This document shows, piece after piece, positions 26,337 through 35,043 of a DNA stretch of 64,000 nucleotides. Numbering within the stretch: the stretch's first letter is position 1; the number at the start of each line of letters is the position of its first letter. Below the pieces are notes generated by a model. That model was not told the DNA's origin. It saw only the letters and a program-made list of their open reading frames with translations, and made no database searches. Position numbers and translations under genes: made by a program. The stretch comes from Paraburkholderia sp. (GTDB taxonomy: Bacteria > Pseudomonadota > Gammaproteobacteria > Burkholderiales > Burkholderiaceae): the NCBI RefSeq assembly GCF_028283785.1, contig NZ_JAPWKB010000019.1:1198001-1262000 (forward strand). The letters are read 5' to 3'.

Positions 26337-27185
26337 ATGGTCGTTGCACCGCTCACGCTTACCTGTCTGTCGCTCGCGACGCTGTTCGTCGCTGTCTTGC
26401 CCGTCGTGCTGTATCGCCGCCTGCGTAAACCGTTCGCGTTGAATCACCGCGACACGATCGCCGGCATTGCCGTGTTCGCGCTGTTCGCGATGGTGATCGA
26501 GCGGGCCGTGAACGGCTATTTCCTGCAACAGAACGACCGCACATCGGAATGGCTGGCGAACCCGTTTGCGTTCGTCGTCTACGGCGCGATCGTGGCCGGG
26601 CTCTGCGAGGAAGTCGGGCGTTTCGTCGCGATGAAACTGATGCTCAACCGTGCGCGCCGCGACCTCGACGGCGAAGCCGACACGCGGGTCGGCAAACGGC
26701 CGCGCGTGCCGACGATGATCGAAGGCGACGGCGCGGCGCTCGGATACGGAATCGGTCATGGCGGTGCGGAAGCGTGGCTGATCGGCGTGTTCGTGCAGCT
26801 TCAGTGGATCGTGTTCGCGATCTACGACAATCTCGGCGAACTCGAAGCGCATCTGGGTAATCTTCCCGCTGACACGATGATGCGTCTGCATTTCCAGCTG
26901 GCCAGCCTGACGCCGCAACTGGCGGGAATTTTCGTGCTGGAACGCGTGTCGGCGCTGGTATTCCAGATCGGCTTGTCGGTGTTGATGTGGCGCGGCGTGC
27001 GCGCCGGATGGCGCTGGGTGCTGCCGGTCGCGATCGTCGCGCATGCGCTGGTCGATGCGCCTGCCGCGATGTATCAGGCGGGCCTGTTGCCGCTGATCGT
27101 CGTCGACGGTGTGTATGTGCTGGCCGCTGTCGCCGTTGCCGGCGTGCTGGTCAGGCAGATGCGGCGTCCGGCCCAAGCCGCCTGA
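26337..27185 (+). CDS. YhfC-type (PrsW-related) intramembrane protease-like protein
   Basis: A 282-aa membrane protein with about seven hydrophobic segments. Conserved motifs of the YhfC/CAAX-protease-like group: GLCEEVGRF (adjacent glutamates), GIGHGGAEA and AHALVDAPAA, which could ligate a metal. The start at 26337 has AAGGA upstream. No partner gene is obvious on either side; the function in Gram-negatives is unknown. Confidence 0.78.
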   Translation: MVVAPLTLTCLSLATLFVAVLPVVLYRRLRKPFALNHRDTIAGIAVFALFAMVIERAVNGYFLQQNDRTSEWLANPFAFVVYGAIVAGLCEEVGRFVAMKLMLNRARRDLDGEADTRVGKRPRVPTMIEGDGAALGYGIGHGGAEAWLIGVFVQLQWIVFAIYDNLGELEAHLGNLPADTMMRLHFQLASLTPQLAGIFVLERVSALVFQIGLSVLMWRGVRAGWRWVLPVAIVAHALVDAPAAMYQAGLLPLIVVDGVYVLAAVAVAGVLVRQMRRPAQAA

Positions 27186-27281
27186 CACCGGCGTTTTGCA
27201 CGCGTCCGGGCGATTCCGATGCGCACGCGCGACCTGCAATCATGGGTGGCGTGTCGCGCGAACCGTTAGAATCGCGCCGGA

Positions 27282-27692
27282 ATGTCCGCATTGATTCAAG
27301 ACCGAAATTTTTCAGCCGACCTCATGGAAGAAGCCTACCAGTACGACTGCGCAAGTCCGGATTTCGAAGAACTGGCGCGCGTGATCAGCGACCTGCTCCC
27401 GGAGCAGACGCAATTTATCGAACGTCCCGCCGAAGACGGCACGCCGACGCTGACGATTCATTGGGTCGCGATGCGCTTCGGCGCGACCGCGAAGCGGATC
27501 GTGATGCACGTGGTGATTACGCCCGCGGCGTTGGCCCGTTACCGGGCTTTGCCGCCGAGACTGCGCGGCCGCAGCTTTGCGGTGTTGCGCGCGTATGTCG
27601 AAGCGAGCATCGGCTCGCTCGAAGAACAGCACGCGGAAGGTCAACCGGTGCCACGCGACGTCACCGTCGATCTCGGCGACGAGTTTGCGTGA
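27282..27692 (+). CDS. Conserved small protein, possibly DUF3022
   Basis: A 136-aa soluble protein without signal peptide. It is acidic at its N-terminus (EEAYQYDCASPDFEELARVISDLLPEQ) and has a beta-rich middle (TLTIHWVAMRFGATAKRIVMHVVITP). It resembles a Burkholderiales-specific family (I believe DUF3022), with no known role. A second in-frame ATG at 27324 is possible. A GC-rich hairpin follows its stop. Confidence 0.72.
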   Translation: MSALIQDRNFSADLMEEAYQYDCASPDFEELARVISDLLPEQTQFIERPAEDGTPTLTIHWVAMRFGATAKRIVMHVVITPAALARYRALPPRLRGRSFAVLRAYVEASIGSLEEQHAEGQPVPRDVTVDLGDEFA

Positions 27693-27715
27693 CACGGTAG
27701 TGTGCTGATCTGAAG

Positions 27716-27733
27716 GCCACCGCGAGCGGTGGC
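27716..27733 (+). terminator. Hairpin after the small conserved gene
   Basis: GCCACCGC GA GCGGTGGC, an 8-bp stem 24 bp after the stop codon, without a T run. It also lies near the 3' end of the opposing gene at 27767 and may separate the convergent pair. Confidence 0.45.
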
Positions 27734-27766
27734 TTCCGATGGTGGTATGAGGTTGAAGCGCAGCCC

Positions 27767-28225
27767 TCAGTCCACCGTCCTGTAGACCTTGGCAAAGCGC
27801 GCGGCCTGGACCACGCCGTAATCGCCGGGTGCGTATTGCATCACCCAGTCGCCGGCCACGCCGCGCAATACATCGCCGCTGGCGGAGCGCGCCAGCGAGA
27901 ACGCTTCGTCCATCCGGCGCGCGAGCACGACCGCGGGCCGGTTGCGATACGCACCGGCTTCGCCGTGCGCAATCGATGCGCTACCGGTCGCGTCCGCCGA
28001 TGCCGTCACCGGCAAATACTTCGCGTCGAACCGTTCGCGCGACACCACCCATCGGTCGCCGGTCGAACCGGTGATCAGCGCGTCGCCGGGCGCGAAACGG
28101 TTCGGGCCTTCGAGGCTCATCAATTCGCCATCGACGGCCGCGAATTCGACCTGGACGGTTTCGTCCTTGACGACGCGTTGGGCGGCTGCGTCGGTGCGCA
28201 GGTCGAGATGCTGGAGTTCGATCAT
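27767..28225 (-). CDS. PGDYG-motif protein
   Basis: A 152-aa cytosolic protein containing MQYAPGDYGVVQ near its C-terminus, the motif that names the PGDYG family. The rest has two repeated halves: GPNRFAPGDALITGSTGDRWVVSRERFDAKY and the later RGVAGDWVMQYAPGDYG...FAKVY, suggesting an internal duplication. ATG at 28225 chosen; the frame extends upstream through a 27-bp palindrome. Function unknown. Confidence 0.78.
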   Translation of the reverse strand: MIELQHLDLRTDAAAQRVVKDETVQVEFAAVDGELMSLEGPNRFAPGDALITGSTGDRWVVSRERFDAKYLPVTASADATGSASIAHGEAGAYRNRPAVVLARRMDEAFSLARSASGDVLRGVAGDWVMQYAPGDYGVVQAARFAKVYRTVD

Positions 28226-28264
28226 GTCAACGTGATGCCGGTAAGGGAAATGCAGGAATGCACG

Positions 28265-28291
28265 GCGTCGCGAACGGACCGTTCGCGACGC
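28265..28291. promoter_or_regulatory. 27-bp near-perfect palindrome upstream of the PGDYG gene
   Basis: Arms of 13 bp (GCGTCGCGAACGG and its complement) with one central base, 40 bp before the PGDYG gene start. With no loop it is a poor terminator and a better operator or cruciform candidate. Confidence 0.45.
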
Positions 28292-28323
28292 GCAACCCGC
28301 ATCATGCCAGAACCCGAAATGCA

Positions 28324-28351
28324 CAACGCCCGCCGGTGAGGGCGGGCGTTG
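28324..28351 (-). terminator. Strong hairpin downstream of the Spy-like gene
   Basis: Arms CAACGCCCGCC and GGCGGGCGTTG (11 bp) with a 6-nt loop, 44 bp after the stop of the gene at 28395. No long T run, so termination efficiency is uncertain. Confidence 0.55.
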
Positions 28352-28394
28352 AGGCGAAGCTTCGCGTCGCGATGCGTCTGACGTGTTTGTCGCG

Positions 28395-28940
28395 TTACGC
28401 TTTACACGTTACGGCTTGACGGTCGAGTCGCTGGCGGGCGCGGCCGGTGCCGGCTTGCGGTGATGACGGCCGCCAATGCGGGCCACCCTTGCCGCCGGGA
28501 CCCGGCTGATGACGGAAGGTCGTGTCGGCGAGCTTCTTCTGATCCGGCGACAAGCTGTTGTACAGCGGCTCGAACGCATCGACCAGCTTCTTCGTACCGT
28601 CGGCGTGGGCCTGCGAAATCTCGGCGTATTGCTTCATGTCGTCGAGTGCCGACTGGCTCGTGCCCGCGGCCTGACGCGCCTTGAACAACTCGCCCATTTT
28701 CTGGCCATTGCTGCGCATCACGTCGGCGAAGGTCGCCCATTGCGGTTCTTGCGCCGACGTAATCTTGAGTTGCGAATGCAGGTAGGCGATCCGGTCTTCG
28801 ACATTGTGCTCGTGCATCGCACGGCCGGCGGGTGCCGATGCCGGTGCCATTGCAGCCGGCGCCGACGCCGGAGCGGCGGTCTGCGCGAATGCGCTGCTGA
28901 TTGCGAGCGAAGAAGCGAGGATAACCAGTGCTTTTTTCAT
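28395..28940 (-). CDS. Spy/CpxP-like periplasmic protein with LTXXQ-type motif
   Basis: A 181-aa protein. The signal peptide MKKALVILASSLAISSAFA is followed by an Ala/Pro-rich linker and a helical domain with the Spy-like LHSQLKITSAQEPQW and the LSPDQKKLADTTF repeats, as in periplasmic chaperones that respond to envelope stress. The C-terminus beyond GGPHWR is odd: the alternative frame reads RHHRKPAPAAPASDSTVKP and stops at 28409, a typical basic/Pro-Ala tail. This suggests one extra base in the GGCGGCC run near 28469, real or a sequencing error. Confidence 0.82.
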   Translation of the reverse strand: MKKALVILASSLAISSAFAQTAAPASAPAAMAPASAPAGRAMHEHNVEDRIAYLHSQLKITSAQEPQWATFADVMRSNGQKMGELFKARQAAGTSQSALDDMKQYAEISQAHADGTKKLVDAFEPLYNSLSPDQKKLADTTFRHQPGPGGKGGPHWRPSSPQAGTGRARQRLDRQAVTCKA

Positions 28941-29108
28941 CGATACTCCCTGACGTCTAAAAATATAAAACCACGCATAAGCGCTTGCGGGAAGGTATTC
29001 GGGTGACCGGTCCGCAATGCCGATGCCGCTATTAGTATCACGTTATCTCTACAATGCGTCGGCTGTGCGACAAACGCTTACAACCGAAACGAACAGGAAA
29101 AAAAGCGG

Positions 29109-29993
29109 GTGGACAAATTCGTCAGTATGGAAATCTTCGTCGCGGTGGTCGAAGCGGGCAGCTTGACGGCCGCCGCCGAGCGCTTCGATATTTCGTCGGC
29201 GATGGTGGGCAAGCATATCCGTTCGCTGGAGACGCGACTCGCGACCCGGCTGCTGACGCGCACCACGCGCAAGCAGAACCTGACCGAGATCGGACGGCAG
29301 TATTACGCGCAGTGCCGGCAGATTCTCGCGGATGTGAAAGCGGCAGAGTCACTGGCCGAAGCGATGGCCGCCGCGCCGCGCGGCGTGCTGAAGGTGACGG
29401 CGCCGCTGACCTATGGCGTCGAAGTGTTTTCGGCGGCGATGACCGATTATCTGAACGCGTGGCCCGATGTCAGCCTCGAACTCGATCTGTCGAACCGCGT
29501 CACCGATCTGGTCGAAGAAGGCTTCGACGCGGCGATCCGGATCGGACGCTTGCCGGATTCGAGTTTCGTCGCGCGGCCGCTCAGGCCGTACCGGATGCGG
29601 GCATGCGCATCGCCGGACTATCTGATGCGCGCGGGCACGCCGCGCTCGCCCGCCGATCTCGCGCAGCATGAGTGCCTCGGTTTTCTGCATTGGGGACGCG
29701 AAGGCATCTGGCGACTGGACGGCGACCCCGACGACGCGAACACGCTGCGCGCCGGACGCTTTCGCGCCAATAACGGCCAAGCGCTGAAAGTGGCCGCGCT
29801 GCGTGGCTTCGGGCTCGTGTTGCAGCCCGAAGCGCTGCTCGCGCGCGAGATCGAAAGCGGACACCTGGTGCCGGTGCTCGACGAATTCCTGCCCGATGGC
29901 GCGCCCGTGCATCTGATCTATCCACGCGACCGGCTCGCCACGCCGAAGCTGACGAGCTTTATCGACTTCGTGATGGGGCGCTTCGGCGTATGA
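29109..29993 (+). CDS. LysR-family transcriptional regulator
   Basis: A 294-aa regulator of the large CrgA/AaeR-like group. The HTH is in VVEAGSLTAAAERFDISSAMVGKHIRSLE at about residues 13-41, and the effector domain begins at RGVLKVTAPLTYG. GTG start at 29109 preceded by an A-rich AGGAAAA. It is divergent from the Spy-like gene (168 bp between the starts), which it could regulate; no other target is obvious. Confidence 0.9.
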   Translation: MDKFVSMEIFVAVVEAGSLTAAAERFDISSAMVGKHIRSLETRLATRLLTRTTRKQNLTEIGRQYYAQCRQILADVKAAESLAEAMAAAPRGVLKVTAPLTYGVEVFSAAMTDYLNAWPDVSLELDLSNRVTDLVEEGFDAAIRIGRLPDSSFVARPLRPYRMRACASPDYLMRAGTPRSPADLAQHECLGFLHWGREGIWRLDGDPDDANTLRAGRFRANNGQALKVAALRGFGLVLQPEALLAREIESGHLVPVLDEFLPDGAPVHLIYPRDRLATPKLTSFIDFVMGRFGV

Positions 29994-30150
29994 GCATCGA
30001 TGCTGCGGTGCTTGCGGGTTCCGTGTGCTGGTTTTGCCAGCATGCGCGACATTGCCAGCGCGACCGATAAGCCGCACCATGTGATGCACCGCGTGCCGGC
30101 CTCTTTGTTCACGAAACTTACGTCCTTTTCACATCCTTTATCACTCTGCA

Positions 30151-30612
30151 ATGCGACCACCGCGCCTCGACCAACTCGATGACCTCGACCGCAACCTCGT
30201 TGCGCTTTTGCAGGCGAACGCACGCGAGAGCGTCGCGAATCTCGCGCGTCAGCTTGGCGTGGCGCGCACGACCGTAATCGCGCGGATTGCGCGACTCGAG
30301 CGCAGCAATGTCATCGCGGGCTATAGCGTGCGGCTCGGCCAGGATGTGCTCGACGCGAGCATTTACGCGTATGTCGGGATCATCATCGCGCCGAAGTTTG
30401 GCGCGGATGTCCAGAAACGGCTCGGCAAGATGCCGGAAGTGCAGCAACTGTGTGCGGTCAGCGGCGAGTTCGATTACGTCGCATGGTTGCGCGCGGATTC
30501 GCCCGACCGGCTCAACGATTTGCTCGACCATATCGGCACACTCGACGGCGTCGAACGAACCACGACATCGATCATTCTCGCCAGAAAAATCGATCGCGGC
30601 ATGGGCGGTTGA
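30151..30612 (+). CDS. Lrp/AsnC-family transcriptional regulator
   Basis: A 153-aa protein. N-terminal HTH: LDDLDRNLVALLQANARESVANLARQLGVARTTVIARIARLE. The C-terminal RAM/AsnC domain spans about residues 65-150 (YAYVGIIIAPKFG, VCAVSGEFDYVAWLRAD). It binds amino-acid effectors in the family. The next gene downstream is a saccharopine-dehydrogenase-like gene, a plausible target. Confidence 0.92.
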   Translation: MRPPRLDQLDDLDRNLVALLQANARESVANLARQLGVARTTVIARIARLERSNVIAGYSVRLGQDVLDASIYAYVGIIIAPKFGADVQKRLGKMPEVQQLCAVSGEFDYVAWLRADSPDRLNDLLDHIGTLDGVERTTTSIILARKIDRGMGG

Positions 30613-30921
30613 GTGCGGCGCTTTGCTGAGTGATCGCGGCTCGGTCGCTTATGTGTCGGGTAGGTGTCGGGGCGTCGAACGTGTCGAAGTCATGTCGAAG
30701 TCATGTCGAAGCGGGTTGCGGGCGCGCGGAGGAGTGGCTGCACGATCGGGCTCGCAGCCCCGCGATACGACAAAACGTATCAAAATATCGTCATTTCGTC
30801 GAAACTGATCGTCATAGCGCATCATTGTGTGTCTGTTTTCAATATTCGCTTCTTCATAGACTGTTCTGGAGGGTTTTAGCCAGTGGGCGCGGGCCCAGAC
30901 AACCAGAACAAGGAGAAGCAC
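30613..30921. other. Intergenic region with a short tandem repeat
   Basis: 309 bp without a gene. It holds an 11-bp unit TGTCGAAGTCA repeated 2.7 times at 30682-30711. From about 30770 an AT-rich stretch follows (around TCAAAATATCGTCATTTCGTCG) that probably carries the promoter of the dehydrogenase gene; the exact boxes cannot be assigned. Confidence 0.5.
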
Positions 30922-32019
30922 ATGAAAGTTGCCATCGTCGGTGCCGGGTTGATCGGCCATACCATTGCGCATCTGTTGCGCGAAACCGGTGATTACGAAG
31001 TGGTCGCGATGGATCGCGATCAGGCCGCGCTCGACAAGCTCGCCGCGCAGGGCATTCCGACCCGCCGTGTGGATTCCGGCGATGCCGCCGCGTTGCGTGG
31101 CGCGCTGCAGGGTTTTGATGCGTTGGTGAATGCGTTGCCGTATTACCTGGCGGTGAGCGTGGCGTCGGCGGCGAAGGGTGCGGGCGTGCATTATTTCGAT
31201 CTGACCGAGGATGTGCGCGCGACCCACGCGATCCGCGCGCTTGCCGACGAAGCCGATCACGCGTTCATGCCGCAATGCGGATTGGCGCCGGGTTTTATCG
31301 GCATTGCCGCGCACGAACTGGCGAACCGTTTCACCGAGATTCGCGACGTGAAGATGCGGGTGGGCGCGTTGCCCGAGTTTCCGACCAATGCGTTGAAATA
31401 CAACCTGACGTGGAGCGTGGACGGGTTGATCAACGAATACTGTCAGCCATGCGAAGCGATCCGCGATAGCCGGACGCAGTGGGTTCAACCGCTGGAAGGT
31501 CTCGAGCATTTCTCGCTGGACGGCACCGAGTACGAGGCGTTCAACACGTCGGGCGGATTGGGGACCTTGTGCGAGACGTTGGCGGGGCGGGTGGAGACGC
31601 TTGATTACAAGTCCGTGCGATATCCGGGGCATCGTGACCTGATGCAGTTTCTGCTGGAGGATTTGCGACTGTCGAGCGAGCGGGACACGTTGAAATCGAT
31701 CATGCGTCGGGCGATACCGTCTACGGCGCAGGATGTCGTGTTGATTTTCATCACGGTGACGGGGATGCGTGACGGTCAGTTGGTGCAGGAAGTTTTCACG
31801 CGGAAGATTTTCGCGAAGACGGTGGGTGGCGTGGCGATGAGTGCGATTCAGATTACGACGGCCGGGGCGATGTGTGCGGTGCTGGATCTTTTTCGGGAGG
31901 GGGCATTGCCGAGGAAGGGGTTTGTGCGGCAGGAGCAGGTGTCGTTGAAGGGTTTTTTGGGGAATCGGTTTGGGGGGCTGTATGAGGGGAGAGGGATAGA
32001 GGTGAAGGTAGAGGTTTAA
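30922..32019 (+). CDS. Saccharopine dehydrogenase-like oxidoreductase
   Basis: A 365-aa NAD(P)-dependent enzyme. Rossmann motif VAIVGAGLIGHTIAHLL at residues 3-19; DALVNALPYYLAVSVASAAKGAGVHYFDLTED is typical of the saccharopine dehydrogenase / L-lysine 6-dehydrogenase superfamily, and MPQCGLAPGF supplies the substrate region. Excellent AAGGAG site at 30910. The lone Lrp gene upstream fits an amino-acid (lysine) substrate. The last ~100 codons are strikingly C-poor and G/T-rich (31921-31980 has 28 G and 6 C) as the gene runs into repeat element copy 2. Confidence 0.86.
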   Translation: MKVAIVGAGLIGHTIAHLLRETGDYEVVAMDRDQAALDKLAAQGIPTRRVDSGDAAALRGALQGFDALVNALPYYLAVSVASAAKGAGVHYFDLTEDVRATHAIRALADEADHAFMPQCGLAPGFIGIAAHELANRFTEIRDVKMRVGALPEFPTNALKYNLTWSVDGLINEYCQPCEAIRDSRTQWVQPLEGLEHFSLDGTEYEAFNTSGGLGTLCETLAGRVETLDYKSVRYPGHRDLMQFLLEDLRLSSERDTLKSIMRRAIPSTAQDVVLIFITVTGMRDGQLVQEVFTRKIFAKTVGGVAMSAIQITTAGAMCAVLDLFREGALPRKGFVRQEQVSLKGFLGNRFGGLYEGRGIEVKVEV

Positions 32020-32249
32020 TTTTTTTTGTTGCTGTTTAATTGGTTTTTTCTGGTTTGGGGTTGGGGTTTGGTTTGGTTGGCTTTGGGGTTTCGTGCGCGG
32101 CCTGTTTTCACGCTGGTCTGCCTGGATCGTCCCTGTGCGGGACCAGTGCGTTTTGCGGTTCGCATGGCGTTGGTCTGGTTGCTCCTGGCGTGGCGTGCGC
32201 GTCCTGTATTCACGCTGGTCTGCCTGGATCGTCCCTGTGCGGGACTGCA

Positions 32250-32283
32250 CCTACTTTTCTTTGCTCGCGCAAAGAAAAGTAGG
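32250..32283 (+). repeat. 34-bp perfect hairpin, left side of element copy 2
   Basis: Identical to 14725-14758: 15-bp arms, loop TCGC. Confidence 0.95.
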
Positions 32284-32557
32284 CAAAAGAAAGCGCGTTT
32301 ACCTCGCGCTTCGTAGCGAGTGGCGCCTATTAATTTTCGGGTAGTGGACCGCGCACGATTTGAGTTGCCGCACCGCTTAAGCGAGTGACAAGGCAGTCAT
32401 TCGTTCCGGCTGTTCGCTCCGCGACAGCCGTTGGGTACAGCCCCGTCTTTTTCTCTCAGCGCCATTCGCGCGCGGCACTCCGTTCGTCACAAAACCCATT
32501 TTCCTGGCATGCGCCGGTCTGGTCGCGCGCGGAAAATTCCTGGCTACGCAGAACGTC

Positions 32558-32790
32558 GGAACCGTCGTGAAAACGGGTGAATACCGTGGCGGAAACCGGC
32601 TCCTGAGCCGGGCGCCTGGACCGTCGTGAAGGCTGGCAAATCGGGTGGTGAAAATCGGGCTTTGAGCCGACGCCGGCATCGTCCAAAGAGGGCGGATGCT
32701 GTGCGCAAACCGCGCTTCGGGCCGGATGCCGGAACCGTCGAGAAGGCCGAAAAATAGCGTGGCGCAAACGGGTTTTTGAAGTGGGCTACC
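32558..32790 (+). repeat. Four degenerate ~58-bp tandem units in element copy 2
   Basis: Units begin at 32558, 32618, 32675 and 32731, with starts like GGAACCGTCGTGAA, GGACCGTCGTGAAGG, GGCATCGTCC and GGAACCGTCGAGAAGG; lengths about 60, 57, 56 and 60 bp. Confidence 0.75.
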
Positions 32791-32927
32791 GCCGCGAAGC
32801 GGGCGGGATGTGCGGGCGCGGACCACCGGGAAAAACGGACCGCCGAGTCAAAACGTGCGCGGTCCACTACCCGAAAATTACTAGACGCCACTCGCTACGA
32901 AGCGCGAGGTAAACGCGCTTTCTTTTG

Positions 32928-32961
32928 CCTACTTTTCTTTGCGCGAGCAAAGAAAAGTAGG
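32928..32961 (-). repeat. 34-bp perfect hairpin, right side of element copy 2
   Basis: Same arms, loop GCGA; followed by GGTCCCGCACAGGGAC at 32965. Confidence 0.95.
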
Positions 32962-33131
32962 TGCGGTCCCGCACAGGGACGATCCAGGCAGACCAGCGTG
33001 AAGCCGGGACAACCAAACCAACCCAAACCGTCAGGTTACGAACCCCACCCCCCCTTGGTATGATCCCCCAAGCCAGACAAAAAACCACCAAAATCAAAAA
33101 CCAGAAAAACCAACCTTAACCGGAGACCACC

Positions 33132-33581
33132 ATGCCCGCGCGACCATCGTTCGTCACCACGATCGCGTTAGCCGTCACCCTCGGCGGCGCTGCATGCATC
33201 AGCGCGGGCTGCGCATCGACCCCCGCCGAACCGGTGCCCTTCAAAGCCGTCGCGCCCGAACGCATCCTCCAGCCGGACCTCACCCAGCCAACGCCGGGAC
33301 GCGTCGCCGTGGACGTGCGCCGCGAACGTTCGCGCGACGTCATCATCCGGTTTCGCGACGCGCTGGTGTACGTCGACGGCGTTCAGGTCACCGATCTGAT
33401 GAATGGGGAACACATCGTGCTGTACCTGAGCCCAGGCATCCACAAGATCGGCGTGTCGACACAGTTCGATCCGGTCGTCGAAATGGGCTTTATCGTCACC
33501 GCGGATACGCGCTACTCGAACCGCGCATCGATCAATTTCAACACCGCGCATCGCGTAACGCTGCAACGGGTCGCCCAGTGA
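33132..33581 (+). CDS. Putative lipoprotein
   Basis: A 149-aa protein. The signal sequence ends in the lipobox ISAGC (Cys at about residue 26), so it is probably anchored in the outer or inner membrane. The mature part is beta-rich (VIIRFRDALVYVDGVQVTDLMNGEHIVLYLSPGIHKIGVST), resembling PEGA-like or small immunoglobulin-like domains. CCGGAGACC precedes the ATG. The upstream region is the C/A-rich flank of element copy 2. Confidence 0.75.
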   Translation: MPARPSFVTTIALAVTLGGAACISAGCASTPAEPVPFKAVAPERILQPDLTQPTPGRVAVDVRRERSRDVIIRFRDALVYVDGVQVTDLMNGEHIVLYLSPGIHKIGVSTQFDPVVEMGFIVTADTRYSNRASINFNTAHRVTLQRVAQ

Positions 33582-33848
33582 CCGCGCATCGGCGCGAGCC
33601 ACGGCCACGGAACGGCACGGCCTGCAACACACATTCACGACCCTTTCGACCCGCACCGAAATCCGTTCGAAAGCCCATCGAAACGGCGTCGCAAGGAAAC
33701 TCGCGCACGTCGCACGTGCATCCGGACATCACCCGAATGCGACGATGCGACCACCCGCAAACATGGCGATAATGGTCGGTCTGTCCGCGCCCGTCGCGTG
33801 GCGCGGCGAGTCCGTCGCAGGGCTTTTTCGTTTTCAGGGTAATTCAAC

Positions 33849-34826
33849 ATGCTGATCAATTGTGCCGCCTATCAGGACGGGCGGAAGCTGGCCGACATAG
33901 AAATCGACGCGATCAGCGACTACGTCGCGCGTCCCGAATGCTTCGTCTGGGTCGCGCTGAAAGAGCCGGGCCCGGGCGAGCTCGCGTTGATGAAACACGA
34001 GTTCGGCTTGCATGAACTCGCCATCGAAGACGCGCAAAACGGCCATCAACGCCCGAAGATCGAAGAGTACGGCGACTCGCTGTTCGCCGTGCTGCACACG
34101 GTCGAAATGGACGACGACGGCGAACTGCTGATCGGCGAAGTGGATGTGTTCGTCGGCTCGAACTACGTGCTGTCGGTGCGGCGCGGTACGCGCCACGGCT
34201 TCCAGAACGTCCGCGCACGCTGCGAGCGCGAACCGCGTCTGCTCAAGGAAGGCTCGGCGTTCGTGCTCTATGCGCTGGCCGACGATATCGTCGATCGTTA
34301 CTTCCCGATCGTCGAGGCGCTCGGCAGCGAAGTCGAGTCGATCGAAGACCGCATCTTCGAGCGCAATAGCGCGGCCGAATCGCGCGCGATCATCCAGGAT
34401 CTCTATTCGCTGAAACGTCGCCTGGTCATTCTGCAACATCACATCGCGCCGCTTCAGGAAGCCATCAGCAAACTCACGGGCGGCCGGATTCCGAGTGTCT
34501 GCTCGGGCATGCAAGCGTATTTTCGCGATGTCTACGATCATCTGGAACGGATCGTTCGCACCATCGACGGACGCCGCGAAATGATCGTCACGGCGATTCA
34601 GGTCAATCTCGGCATGATCTCGCTCGCGGAAAGCGAAGTGACCAAGCGGCTCGGCTCGTTCGCCGCGCTGTTCGCGGTGCCGACCATGATCGCGGGCATC
34701 TACGGGATGAACTTCCAGGACATCCCCGAACTGCATTTCAGACTAGGCTATCCAATCTGTCTGACCGTGATGCTGGCGGTGGACCTCGTGCTGTACTGGC
34801 GTTTCCGGCGCGCGGGCTGGCTGTAG
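33849..34826 (+). CDS. corA: CorA-family magnesium/cobalt transporter
   Basis: A 325-aa protein. It has a long cytoplasmic N-terminal domain with an acidic start and helical stalk, and two C-terminal membrane helices with the pore signature YGMNFQDIPEL between them. Channel for Mg2+ uptake across the inner membrane. It is followed by a weak TCCTGG/CCAGGA inverted repeat and then the ribose operon promoter region. Confidence 0.93.
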   Translation: MLINCAAYQDGRKLADIEIDAISDYVARPECFVWVALKEPGPGELALMKHEFGLHELAIEDAQNGHQRPKIEEYGDSLFAVLHTVEMDDDGELLIGEVDVFVGSNYVLSVRRGTRHGFQNVRARCEREPRLLKEGSAFVLYALADDIVDRYFPIVEALGSEVESIEDRIFERNSAAESRAIIQDLYSLKRRLVILQHHIAPLQEAISKLTGGRIPSVCSGMQAYFRDVYDHLERIVRTIDGRREMIVTAIQVNLGMISLAESEVTKRLGSFAALFAVPTMIAGIYGMNFQDIPELHFRLGYPICLTVMLAVDLVLYWRFRRAGWL

Positions 34827-34955
34827 CGCGGTGTTGTCCTGGCTTGCGGGCAATCCAGGAAAAGTCCAGCATATGCGGCGGTCGGTACGCCGCAAGCGTG
34901 CGCTGCAACACGCCCGATCGTTGACATGCAATCCATCCCGCGCAGAGAATACGAC

Positions 34956-34969
34956 CGCAAACGTTTGCG
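34956..34969. promoter_or_regulatory. LacI-type operator upstream of rbsB
   Basis: CGCAAACGTTTGCG, a perfect 14-bp palindrome with the central ACGT typical of LacI-family operators, 75 bp before rbsB. The LacI-type gene in the same cluster (39412) is the likely ligand. Confidence 0.75.
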
Positions 34970-35043
34970 TTATAAACGGCAAAAAAGCCAAACGAATCAA
35001 GCGATAACAACACGGCTCGCCAGAGCCTGAAAGGAGATCCCGA

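Larger units (their letters stand above)
32090..33022. repeat. Composite non-coding repeat element, copy 2
   Basis: Same architecture as the element at 14578: 102-bp tandem units outside left (32129, 32231), hairpin at 32250, core of 644 bp, hairpin at 32928, and one outer unit on the right (32965). The left part of the core holds CCGCTTAAGCG, then the stem CGGCTGT/ACAGCCG (32407-32430), then the four 58-bp units. No credible gene. Both inner ends carry the same CCTCGCGCTTCGTAGC variant. Confidence 0.85.

Noticed and set aside
30649..32250. 533-aa minus-strand frame spanning element copy 2 and the dehydrogenase gene
   Set aside because: Its N-terminal part is repeat sequence and the rest is antisense to a clear saccharopine-dehydrogenase-like gene.
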